A stretch of 64,000 bases of DNA from assembly GCA_009838525.1 (NCBI GenBank), contig VXRJ01000034.1, forward strand, positions 186,640-250,639, in the 5' to 3' direction. This DNA comes from Acidobacteriota bacterium (lineage in GTDB: Bacteria > Acidobacteriota > Vicinamibacteria > Vicinamibacterales > UBA8438). The position numbers and the translations under genes are program-made. Position 1 is the stretch's first letter. Every line of letters starts with the position of its first letter. The notes under the pieces were generated by a model that was not told the origin of the DNA, made no database searches, and was given only the letters and a program-made list of their open reading frames with translations. This document shows positions 19,065 to 25,970 of the stretch, one piece after another.

Positions 19065-19490
19065 TCACAAGTGACTATAAATAAGAGACTTACTTAAGCC
19101 CCGCCGGTTGTGATTCCCCCGTCCATTACCACACTCCGCGCGGGAATCCAGAGCAACATTCGAGCCGTCCGCGAACCGCTCCGAACCTCGGCAGGTCCAT
19201 TGCCCGCCGCCGTTCAGAGCCAGCAGCTGCCGCAGAACCTCGTCGTCGGAGATGTCCGCCGACCAACCGTACGCGGCGGCCACGGCCGCGTCAAGAGCCT
19301 CGTGCGCATCAGCGAGCCACTGAGGACGGGCGTTGTAGGGGCTCGTCAGCGTGCGCTTCTCCCGGGGAACGAGCCGCTTCGGGTATCCAGGAACCGGCTC
19401 GTCGACCCAAGTCGACCCATTCCGGCGGATTCAGCCAGTGGTCGCGCAACTCGACGAGCCGTTGAGCTTCCAGGGCTTCCGACGTGACAA
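19065..19490 (-). pseudogene. C-terminal fragment of a restriction-system DNA methyltransferase
   Basis: Minus-strand frames contain LVELRDHWLNPPEWVD, then VDEPVPGYPKRLVP, then NARPQWLADAHEALDAAVA and YGWSADISDDEVLRQLLALN. Together these match the conserved tail of large adenine-specific DNA methyltransferases found in type IIG/IIL-like or BREX-like systems. The reading frame is broken by an almost perfect 10-bp tandem duplication (19401-19410 and 19411-19420, both starting GTCGACCCA on the plus strand). Removing one copy restores WVDEPVPGYP exactly. Everything N-terminal to about residue 130 from the end, including the catalytic motif, is missing. After LLALN the frame runs into unrelated sequence. 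This is a dead relic of a defence gene next to mobile DNA. Confidence 0.65.
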
Positions 19491-19638
19491 TCCAGCACCG
19501 GAGGGTACACTTGAGTCGAGGCGCCACGGTCGGTGCGGCGACAGTCTTTGGCATCCGCACTGTCAGTCGAAACCCTGGACGAGGTGCAGACGCTCTTATG
19601 GTCGGATGGGGGCATCCGGCAATCTGTTGGAGAGGGTG

Positions 19639-20337
19639 ATGGAGATGTACGAGATTGATGTCTCGGCTTCGGCGACTGACAGCCGAGAGTTCGGCATCAT
19701 CAAGGACGCCGTACTGGATCGGTATCGTCGGCTCTCGCGACACGCGCCGCGAGAGGATGCACAATACAGGCGCGACGCACCGCCGCGAGAGGTCGCGGCG
19801 AGCGCGTACACGCCGATCATCACAAGTCACACGCAAGTTGTCACCAGCGCCTTCAGGTCCGAGTTGTTCGCGTCTGGTTTCGCGCTGGTTCGACCGACGT
19901 TGGAGGCGCTGCTGAAACAGTCAATGGTTGGCGCCTACGAGGGCGACGACGATGGTTGGAAGCGAATAGTAGGCAGTCGGCTCCGCATTACGCGCAAGAG
20001 TCTGAAAGAGCTAGCAACCAGCCGAGGATGGCCGGACTTGAGTACGCTGTGGGTCGGGCTCTCGCCGTGGCTTAATGACTTTGTGCACGGAGGCCACGGG
20101 CAGCTGTTAAGCAACAGCACCCAGTCCCGTGAGCCTACCTATCCGGCCGACTGGTTCTGGACCGCCATGTTCGTCTCGACGGTAGCCATGCTTGCGACAT
20201 CGGCGTGGTTTTGGGCGCACGTGGGCCATGACGAACGGTGGCAACCGATACTGGACGACATGAGGTCGGAGGACTGGGGAACCCTCACGATTGGTCGCAA
20301 CGGGCAAATCGTGAGGATCATTGGACCGCGCCGCTAG
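19639..20337 (+). CDS. unknown protein, possibly DUF6988-like
   Basis: 232 residues from ATG 19639, with GGAGAGG three to four bases upstream; ATG 19645 is an alternative. The segment FASGFALVRPTLEALLKQSM and the mostly helical character resemble proteins annotated DUF6988, whose role is not known. This assignment is tentative. A hydrophobic stretch near residues 175-195 (FVSTVAMLATSAWFWAHV) could be a membrane helix or a buried core helix. Composition is less GC-rich than the flanking kinase gene, in keeping with an acquired region. It is followed, in the opposite orientation, by two small unknown genes. No function can be assigned. Confidence 0.7.
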   Translation: MEMYEIDVSASATDSREFGIIKDAVLDRYRRLSRHAPREDAQYRRDAPPREVAASAYTPIITSHTQVVTSAFRSELFASGFALVRPTLEALLKQSMVGAYEGDDDGWKRIVGSRLRITRKSLKELATSRGWPDLSTLWVGLSPWLNDFVHGGHGQLLSNSTQSREPTYPADWFWTAMFVSTVAMLATSAWFWAHVGHDERWQPILDDMRSEDWGTLTIGRNGQIVRIIGPRR

Positions 20338-20368
20338 TCGATCCGCGCGGAGCCTCCTCGGGGTTCCG

Positions 20369-20743
20369 CTAGTCCGTTTTCACGGAAACTGGATCTGCTA
20401 CCGTCACGGCGATCGGAGCCACCGTGATGCCCGTTGTTATGTCGTCAAGCGTGCTAGCGATTTGCTCTAGCGCCGTCGCTTGACGGTCCAAGAGGCTGTT
20501 CTGCTCGCCCAGCAGCTCTATGATCTGCGCTAACGCCCTCTCGGTGTCCCTGCTGGCTATGGGTCTTTCTGCAGATGCCACGTTGACGCTCCTCTTCTCG
20601 TTGCCTGGGGTAGACGCGGTTGGGATTCTGCCCCCGAACCACTTGGTTCGCCTACCCTCGGAGCCCGTGGTGAAATCCTGCGTAGCACCGAGAGCGGCGA
20701 GGCGCACGCCCGACAGGGCGCGACGAGGGAGCATATTGGCCAT
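20369..20743 (-). CDS. small hypothetical protein with C-terminal coiled-coil-like helix
   Basis: 124 codons from ATG 20743. No ribosome-binding site is visible, so the start is uncertain and a later start is possible. Residues about 68-105 (ERALAQIIELLGEQNSLLDR and on) form a regular heptad-like amphipathic helix ending in a Val/Thr-rich tail. The N-terminal 60 residues are Arg/Ser-rich and look less convincing as protein. It lies 76 bases downstream of the 20820-21332 gene on the same strand, so the two could be co-transcribed. I recognise no family. Confidence 0.4.
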   Translation of the reverse strand: MANMLPRRALSGVRLAALGATQDFTTGSEGRRTKWFGGRIPTASTPGNEKRSVNVASAERPIASRDTERALAQIIELLGEQNSLLDRQATALEQIASTLDDITTGITVAPIAVTVADPVSVKTD

Positions 20744-20819
20744 ATGTGACCGAGGAGCAACGCCGTTCGGGCGGGATGCATCGCCGCTCGAATGTAGCGG
20801 GGGGTTTCACCACGGGCTC

Positions 20820-21332
20820 CTAGAACGGCAGCTCCTCCTCCACCGTGGGCGTCTGCTGGCGCTGCCTGATGGCTATCAATTCATCGCGCAAGAGGACGCG
20901 TAGAACGACCAGAACGGCATCTGTATCTATTCCGTGGTCGTACGCGACTGCACGAACGCGATCCTTGTAGACTTCGTCTAACTCTTGCGAAACATAGGTC
21001 TTTGCGAATTCGTCGATTCTGTAGTCTTCCGTCAGTTCCTTCACTTGATTAGCGAGCGTGCGGGCCGTCCTGACAGCCCAATCACCAGCCTGCAGAGCCT
21101 TGGCCAACTCCCTTCCGAACGGGGTCACCTTCAGCGGGCTCTTGCTTTCCACCGTACGTGGCGGGGGAAGTCTGTCGAAGATGCCGTCGAGCTTGGACCG
21201 GATCTCGTCCATGAAGGCGGTGACGGCGCCCCGGTGCTCGTCCACCTTGCCCATCCAGTGCGCCAAGTACAGCAGCCCTCCAACGACGGGAACTGCCAGC
21301 GCGACTAGGGTGGGAATCAACCACTCAGGCAT
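20820..21332 (-). CDS. membrane-anchored hypothetical protein
   Basis: 170 residues from ATG 21332, which has GAGG six bases upstream (GAGGATAGTC); this is preferred to the longer open frame. One N-terminal transmembrane helix (about residues 2-24, WLIPTLVALAVPVVGGLLYL) is followed by a helical cytoplasmic region (LDGIFDRLPPP, ALQAGDWAVRTARTLANQV) and a C-terminal tail EEELPF. It has no enzymatic motif and I do not recognise the family. A perfect palindrome (21342-21357) lies just upstream of the ribosome-binding site and may be its operator. Confidence 0.72.
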   Translation of the reverse strand: MPEWLIPTLVALAVPVVGGLLYLAHWMGKVDEHRGAVTAFMDEIRSKLDGIFDRLPPPRTVESKSPLKVTPFGRELAKALQAGDWAVRTARTLANQVKELTEDYRIDEFAKTYVSQELDEVYKDRVRAVAYDHGIDTDAVLVVLRVLLRDELIAIRQRQQTPTVEEELPF

Positions 21333-21341
21333 GACTATCCT

Positions 21342-21357
21342 CAATAGTAGACTATTG
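21342..21357. promoter_or_regulatory. perfect dyad CAATAGT-AG-ACTATTG, candidate operator
   Basis: Seven-base arms separated by two bases, immediately upstream of the ribosome-binding site of the membrane-anchored gene ending at 20820. The ACTATT/AATAGT half-sites recur in the larger dyad upstream of the AlpA-like gene (21835-21857), suggesting a shared regulator; this is inference from sequence alone. Confidence 0.45.
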
Positions 21358-21541
21358 TCTTGGTGCCGGTCGTGCAACCGCGTAGTCAAGTGCCGTACAC
21401 GTCTCGTCCAGCGCCTCGCTGACGAAACAGCATTGAGAACAGTGTTTCGGCCAAAGGCAAGACACGGTCTGCTTCGCTGGCGTTGACACCAGCGTTGGCG
21501 TCATCGCAGCACGTCCTAGTGACCGGTGCCGACGGCCGGCG

Positions 21542-21697
21542 TTACGCGGCGGCGACGGCGACCGCGATCCGGTCTGAGAATCCCCGCCGCCAGTAGTCCT
21601 CCAAGCATCGTCCGGCCTGCCGCACGGTCGGGTGCCGGTGCCCGCAGCATCCGCACTGCTGCCCGAGCGTCGTGTACACGTCCGGTTGCTTCGTCAC
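21542..21697 (-). CDS. small Cys/His-rich protein (51 residues)
   Basis: A GTG at 21697 is preceded by GGAGG at good spacing (GGAGGGCGACA then GTG) and opens a 51-codon frame ending TAA at 21542. The protein contains QQCGCCGHRHPTVRQAGRCL, a compact set of three Cys near two His plus a fourth Cys (C-x-C-C-x2-H-x-H ... C), suggesting a small zinc-binding fold, then a basic aromatic segment EDYWRRGF. Such short Cys/His proteins are common on phages and integrative elements, often near excisionase genes, and here it diverges from the AlpA-like gene. I do not recognise a named family. The ribosome-binding site and motif density make it more than a chance frame. Confidence 0.55.
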   Translation of the reverse strand: MTKQPDVYTTLGQQCGCCGHRHPTVRQAGRCLEDYWRRGFSDRIAVAVAAA

Positions 21698-21828
21698 TGT
21701 CGCCCTCCTGGCTCAGGTTTCCTCGTCGGTTGGCCTCACTCCCGAACGAGCCGCAAACTTCGTGCCAACCGGCGTACTCCGTTCCGGTCGATACGCAGTC
21801 GTCCGTTGCCGTACGGGCGGGAACGAGT

Positions 21829-21860
21829 AGTAATAAACTATTATTAATAAATAGTTTACG
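21829..21860. repeat. AT-rich 32-bp sequence, left copy, containing a dyad
   Basis: Matches the sequence at 25897-25928 in 26 of 32 positions, same orientation, with identical ends (AGTAATAAA and TAGTTTACG). Inside it AAACTATT (21835-21842) and AATAGTTT (21850-21857) form an inverted repeat. It lies about 100 bases upstream of the AlpA-like gene. The pair could be attachment sites of the integrase element or operators of a common regulator. Confidence 0.55.
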
Positions 21861-21956
21861 GTCTTTCTTGTGTGCTACACTCGGCCCTCGCCGTGCCCGG
21901 CGAAACCGCGCAATACCGCCTCGGAACACCCGGGCCGGACAACTGGAGATGCACAC

Positions 21957-22157
21957 ATGACCACGAGACTTCTCACGCTCCGCGACGTGACGGGGATGAC
22001 CGCCCTGTCCCGCTCGGCCGTCTACGCCCTGATGGCCGAGTCCCGCTTTCCGAAGCCGATCCGCATCGGCAGCCGGGCGGTCCGCTGGGTCGAGCAGGAG
22101 GTGCTCGACTTCATCGCCAGCCGTCCCCGAGCTGGTTCGGATCGACCCGCCGCATAG
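21957..22157 (+). CDS. AlpA-type phage/element transcriptional regulator (excisionase-like)
   Basis: 66 residues; ATG 21957 has GGAG eight bases upstream. The sequence RLLTLRDVTGMTALSRSAVY and later FPKPIRIGSRAVRWVEQEV are the hallmarks of the AlpA family of MerR-like winged-helix proteins. These typically control the integrase of P4-like islands or act as excision factors. The tyrosine integrase at 24596-25828 is the natural partner. The AT-rich dyad upstream and its counterpart upstream of the integrase are candidate binding sites. The short C-terminal tail (RPRAGSDRPAA) is likely disordered. Confidence 0.9.
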   Translation: MTTRLLTLRDVTGMTALSRSAVYALMAESRFPKPIRIGSRAVRWVEQEVLDFIASRPRAGSDRPAA

Positions 22158-22567
22158 CCGAGACGCCATCGTCTTCACGACCGGCAGCCACGAGGAACCG
22201 GCGGTGACGAAGAGCGACGGACGACCTGCGGTCGTCGCTGGCTCATGGTCCGTTAGGAGCCATGAGCCAGCAGACCCGATGTGCTACATCGGACTGGCGA
22301 GGGGACGCTGCGCGCCCCCTTCGAACCCCCGCCGTTGCGCCGCCCGGCCGTGCCGGTTGGCGGTTCGCTCGGTCCCCGGGACCTGCGCCGTTCCGGCCCC
22401 TGGCCGGGGCCGCCATATGCTTGCGGGCGCGGTCGCGCGGGCCAGCCCTGTGGCGGGTGTCCCCTCACCGTTGCCGCTGGTATCATCTCGTGGCAGGCCG
22501 TCGCTGAGCGAGCGAGTTCCCCGCGTCTGGCGCCACCAATCGCGCTCCGCTGACAAGAGACCGACCC
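22158..22567. other. 410-base noncoding stretch between the AlpA-like and HU-like genes
   Basis: A plus-strand open frame from GTG 22204 runs through here and into the HU gene in another frame, but it has Pro/Arg/Cys-rich composition and no family motif, so I do not call it. I see no tRNA, repeat or clear promoter; the HU gene promoter must lie in the right part. Confidence 0.45.
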
Positions 22568-22894
22568 GTGACCGAAGGCAAGTTGACCAAGGCTGCGCTC
22601 GTCGAGGAGGTGGCCCAGGTGGCCGATGTTCCGCAGAAGGCCGCCGAGTCCGTCGTCGAGACCGTGCTCGGCAGCATCGTCGAGTCGCTCCGCCGTGGGG
22701 AGAAGGTTGAACTCCGCGGCTTCGGCAGCTTTCGCCTTCGCCGCCGTGCTCCGCGCCTCGGCCGCAACCCCAGGTCCGGCGAGTCGGTGCACGTGCCGTC
22801 GAAGCGCGTCGCCTACTTCAAGGCGGGCAAGGAGCTGAAGGCGTCGGTCAACGGGCAGCCGGCACGACCCGTACCGCCGCCGATGTCCGAGTAG
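22568..22894 (+). CDS. HU/IHF-family DNA-binding protein
   Basis: 108 residues from GTG 22568. The core matches bacterial HU/IHF proteins: LTKAALVEEVAQVADVPQKA (dimerising helices), GEKVELRGFGSFRLRRR, then the DNA-intercalating arm region GRNPRSGE and the terminal KAGKELK helix. An extra Pro-rich tail (about 15 residues, RPVPPPMSE) extends beyond the usual 90-100 residues. It bends DNA. Placed inside the putative integrative element, it may assist the integrase synapse as IHF does for lambda-type recombinases (inference), though a housekeeping nucleoid role is equally possible. Confidence 0.93.
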   Translation: MTEGKLTKAALVEEVAQVADVPQKAAESVVETVLGSIVESLRRGEKVELRGFGSFRLRRRAPRLGRNPRSGESVHVPSKRVAYFKAGKELKASVNGQPARPVPPPMSE

Positions 22895-23555
22895 GCCGGT
22901 GTCGAACCGCAATCCCGTCTCGTCGTCGCCTGCATCACATACCACCGACGCCTAATTCGCCGCGCCAGCGTGTGATTCAGTCAGCGCCCCTCGATCACAG
23001 CCCGAATCACATCCCGCCGGCCCGATCGGCGCACCGGATCGTCCAGTCTTTGCTGGACGGATCACGCCTTCGGCAAAGAAGCGGGCGGACCCAATTGCGC
23101 CGCCCGTAGTGCCGGGAGCGACCCCTCCAAGACCCGCGGTCTTGCGGCGCAATGGGTGTTCCCGAGTCACACCCATCGCGCAGGGGTCGCTCCCGGCGAA
23201 TTGTTCCTTCCAGGAAGGCTGTCGGCGCCGTCGTCAAGGTCGCATCCGGCGCCGTTCCCGTGACGCTGACCGAGCGCACGGCGGCCCCGGTGGCGCCGCC
23301 GGTCGCCGCCGTGGCCACGTCGCCGATCCGGAGGTCGTTGTTCCATGTTCCAACCAGGAGCGACTTGACATCGCCGCGCCAGCGCTGGCTGGAGCACGAG
23401 CGGGTGAAGATCGAGACGGCGGCCGAGCGTCAGCTGAAGGTGCATGGCGAGAACTTGTGCTCGGACGGGGACGCATTGGCTGTGGAACGACCATCGAGCG
23501 GCAGTGCCGCTAGTCTGGGGCATGCGGCCCCATGGCGATTCGCGGGATGGCGCGT
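22895..23555. other. 660-base noncoding stretch rich in inverted repeats
   Basis: No convincing gene on either strand. It contains a simple hairpin at 23039-23058 (CGTCCAG, 6-base loop, CTGGACG), the large branched structure at 23111-23197, and a GC-rich Pro/Ala-codon-like run at about 23270-23320 that is probably not translated. The HU and outer-membrane genes converge on this stretch. Confidence 0.5.
23111..23197. repeat. 87-base three-way-junction inverted-repeat structure
   Basis: Outer arms of 16 bp are perfectly complementary (23111-23126 with 23182-23197; GCCGGGAGCGACCCCT and its complement). Between them are two further hairpins: CAAGACC/GGTCTTG with a CGC loop (23128-23144), and a 13-bp stem with one mismatch (23147-23159 with 23169-23181) and a 9-base loop. 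Only about three junction bases are unpaired. It could be a structured RNA, a bidirectional terminator, a cruciform recombination site or a non-autonomous mobile repeat; the sequence alone does not decide. Confidence 0.7.
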
Positions 23556-24449
23556 TCAGAACCGGTACTTCAGGTTGAGACTGACGCCCCAGAACCGGCT
23601 GGCGTCCGTCGTCATCCGGTACAGGATGGTCTCGCCCCGTCCGACGCTCGACTCGTGGCTGCGAAGCTGGTTCCAGGGCAGCGGCTCGCTCGTGAACTCG
23701 CCGAAATCCACCCAGCGGAACCTCACGCCCAGCGTCACCGGTGCCCGGAGCTGGTAGTCCACCCCCGCGAGCAGTTGGTAGCCGGCCAGGACGTCGGTGA
23801 GCCGTGCGTCGCCGATCGTGGTCGTGCCGGCGATCTTGGCGCGCAGGAGCGGATCGGCAAACGTCGAGATCCGTTCAGGGTCATCGTTGCGCTTCCACAC
23901 GGACTCGTAGTCGAGCGATGCCCGCTCGATGCCGAACCCGGCGCCGAGGTACGGCGTCCAGGCTGCCGACGCCCCGAAGTCGTAGTACGCGTTCACGAAG
24001 GCGCCGTGCGACCGCCAGTCGTCGACGCCGCCAACCGCCAGCTCGATCTCCTGCTCCCCCTTGTCCAGCGTCACGTCGTCGAAGATGTCGATGTCTGACT
24101 GATCGCCATAGATCGTTACGCGGTGGAAGTACTCGCCTTCGAGCCGGACAGGTCCCCAGTCGTAGCCGAGCGCGACGCCCGCCCGGAAGCCGGCGCCCCC
24201 GTCGAACTCGTTGGTCCACGCCGTGAGCGGTGGAGCGGCGTCGCACTCGCCGGCGGCCTCGACGCCGAGCGGGTTGATGATCAGGTCACACTTCGTGCCC
24301 CAGTCGTTGTCCGACCCGTGCACGGTGAGGGGCGGTGCAAGGCTTGTCCCCAGGTCCATCTCGATATACGGCCCGGTCTGGCCCCGGGCGTCGTTGGCGC
24401 ATACGGTCAAGACTGTCATCGCCGTGACAAGTCCGAATCGCCGGTGCAT
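23556..24449 (-). CDS. outer-membrane beta-barrel protein
   Basis: 297 residues from ATG 24449, which has GGAG about six to seven bases upstream. A Sec signal peptide is evident (MHRRFGLVTAMTVLTVCANDARG, cleavage before QTG). The mature part alternates amphipathic strands (FRAGVALGYDW, VRLEGEYFH, PYLGAGFGIER, VTLGVRFRWVDF) and ends in LNLKYRF, the terminal Phe signature for outer-membrane insertion. It belongs with Opa/OmpA-like surface barrels of about eight strands; no peptidoglycan-binding domain is present. It lies inside the putative integrative element, so it may be cargo that changes the host surface (inference). Two Cys in an exposed loop (residues about 55-70) could form a disulfide. 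Confidence 0.8.
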   Translation of the reverse strand: MHRRFGLVTAMTVLTVCANDARGQTGPYIEMDLGTSLAPPLTVHGSDNDWGTKCDLIINPLGVEAAGECDAAPPLTAWTNEFDGGAGFRAGVALGYDWGPVRLEGEYFHRVTIYGDQSDIDIFDDVTLDKGEQEIELAVGGVDDWRSHGAFVNAYYDFGASAAWTPYLGAGFGIERASLDYESVWKRNDDPERISTFADPLLRAKIAGTTTIGDARLTDVLAGYQLLAGVDYQLRAPVTLGVRFRWVDFGEFTSEPLPWNQLRSHESSVGRGETILYRMTTDASRFWGVSLNLKYRF

Positions 24450-24595
24450 CGCTGTCTCCGTGGCCGGCTTCGGTATCGGCCGCTGCGTCCCGGCGGCTGC
24501 TCGGGAAACTGCCTCCAAGGATAGTCGAGCCGGTCAAGCCGACCGAGATGGACCTCCGCGCACGTCTGCGGCGGAGTGCCCTGCCGACTCCGATC

Positions 24596-25828
24596 TCATC
24601 GGTGGAGCGGGGCGGCCTGCCGACATCCTCCGTCCAGGTACTCGGCCCAATCGTCCATGAGCCGCCGCCGACGCTCGAACAGGTCCGACCGCGCGTAGGC
24701 GGCCTCGACCTTGTTTTGGACGACGTGAGCCAGCGCGGCCTCAATGACCTCGCGCGGGTGGTCCGTCTCCTCCGCCGCCCAGTCCCGGAAGCTGGAGCGG
24801 AAGCCATGCGCCACGGCGGCGATCCGATGGTACTGGAGCATCTTCGGCAGCGTCGACGCCGAGATCGCCTTGCCGCTCCGCATGGGAAACACGAGCGGGC
24901 CGCCGTCGCCGAGCGCCCGCGCCGCCTCGAGGATTTCGAGCGCCCTCCCGCACAGCGGGACCCGGTGCTCCCGCTTCGCCTTCATCCGCAGCGCCGGGAC
25001 GGTCCACACGCGGCCGGCCGTGTCCATCTCGTCCCACGTCGCAAGCCTAACCTCCGCCGACCGAGCGGCCGTGAGCACGAGAAACTCGAACGCCAGCTTG
25101 ACGGCGGGCTGCCCGGACTTCGACGTCCGCACGGTCTCGATGGCCGCGGCCACGTCCTTGTGGGGCAGCGCCAGCCGGTGCGTCACGATGTCGTTCTGCG
25201 GGCCGAGCACCGGCAGCACGCGGTCGCATGGGTTGTCGTTCCGCATATCGAGCGCGATCGCCCACTCGATCACCGACCGGATGCGCTGGCGCACCGCCCT
25301 GGCCGTCTCCGCCTTGACGTGCCAGATGGGAGTGAGGATCTCCAGCACGTCGGCCGTGCTGACCTCGGAGACGGGCCGGCGACCGATGCGCGGGAAGGCG
25401 TACCGCTCCATGCTGTTCCACCAGGTCTGCGCGTGCCACCGGCCGCGCCAGCCGCCGCGCTTCTGCTCCAATACGCGCTCGGCGGCCTCGGCGAAGGTGG
25501 GAACGCCGTCAGCGCGGCGTTTCTCGGAGAGCGGGTCGCCGCCGGAGCGCGCCAGCTTGCGGTTGGCCAGGGCCAGCTCGCGGGCCTCGGCCAGTGTGAC
25601 GAGCCCGGCGGCGCCGAGTCCGAGTTCGCGGCGGCGTCCTCGGATGACGATCCGCTGGACCCAGCTTCGCGTTCCGGTGGGCTGGACGAACAGGTACAAC
25701 CCGTTCCCGTCCGCGTGCCGTCCCGGCGGTGCGGACCGGACGAAGGCGGCCGAGAGCGCCCTTTCGGGATGGCGTCCTCGGCGCTTGGTTCTGCGGCGTG
25801 CAGGGGTGGTTTCGGCTACAACATCCAT
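24596..25828 (-). CDS. P4-type tyrosine integrase
   Basis: 410 residues from ATG 25828; the GGGGG tract directly upstream is closer than ideal, so the start could vary slightly. The N-terminal region (PPGRHADGNGLYLFVQPTG) is the DUF4102-like arm-binding domain of P4/CP4-57 integrases, followed by the SAM-like core-binding domain (TFAEAAERVLEQ). The catalytic domain shows Arg in TAARSAEVRL, the H-x-x-R box HGFRSSFRDW, a His in LAHVVQNK and the nucleophile Tyr in AAYARSDL. Such enzymes insert islands site-specifically, usually at tRNA ends; no tRNA was recognised here. With the AlpA-like regulator at 21957 it defines an element of about 4 kb. The AT-rich 32-bp copy at 25897 lies directly upstream. 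Confidence 0.95.
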   Translation of the reverse strand: MDVVAETTPARRRTKRRGRHPERALSAAFVRSAPPGRHADGNGLYLFVQPTGTRSWVQRIVIRGRRRELGLGAAGLVTLAEARELALANRKLARSGGDPLSEKRRADGVPTFAEAAERVLEQKRGGWRGRWHAQTWWNSMERYAFPRIGRRPVSEVSTADVLEILTPIWHVKAETARAVRQRIRSVIEWAIALDMRNDNPCDRVLPVLGPQNDIVTHRLALPHKDVAAAIETVRTSKSGQPAVKLAFEFLVLTAARSAEVRLATWDEMDTAGRVWTVPALRMKAKREHRVPLCGRALEILEAARALGDGGPLVFPMRSGKAISASTLPKMLQYHRIAAVAHGFRSSFRDWAAEETDHPREVIEAALAHVVQNKVEAAYARSDLFERRRRLMDDWAEYLDGGCRQAAPLHR

Positions 25829-25896
25829 TCCCCCATTATATGCAGGAATGAAGCGGATTTCGCGCCGCGTTCTGACCGCTTCGGATCGCGCGTGTA

Positions 25897-25928
25897 AGTA
25901 ATAAATTACTACTAGTCAGTAGTTTACG
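25897..25928. repeat. AT-rich 32-bp sequence, right copy
   Basis: Same orientation and 26/32 identity to 21829-21860, upstream of the integrase start. The conserved outer nonamers and divergent centre are compatible with either attachment-site arms or a regulator-binding site shared by the integrase and AlpA-like promoters. Confidence 0.55.
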
Positions 25929-25970
25929 ATGCCACCTGCACAACGCTGGACCTTGGCGGATACCTATTGG

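Noticed and set aside
22204-22710. 168-codon frame overlapping the HU gene
   Set aside because: Pro/Cys/Arg-rich and in a different frame from the clear HU protein.
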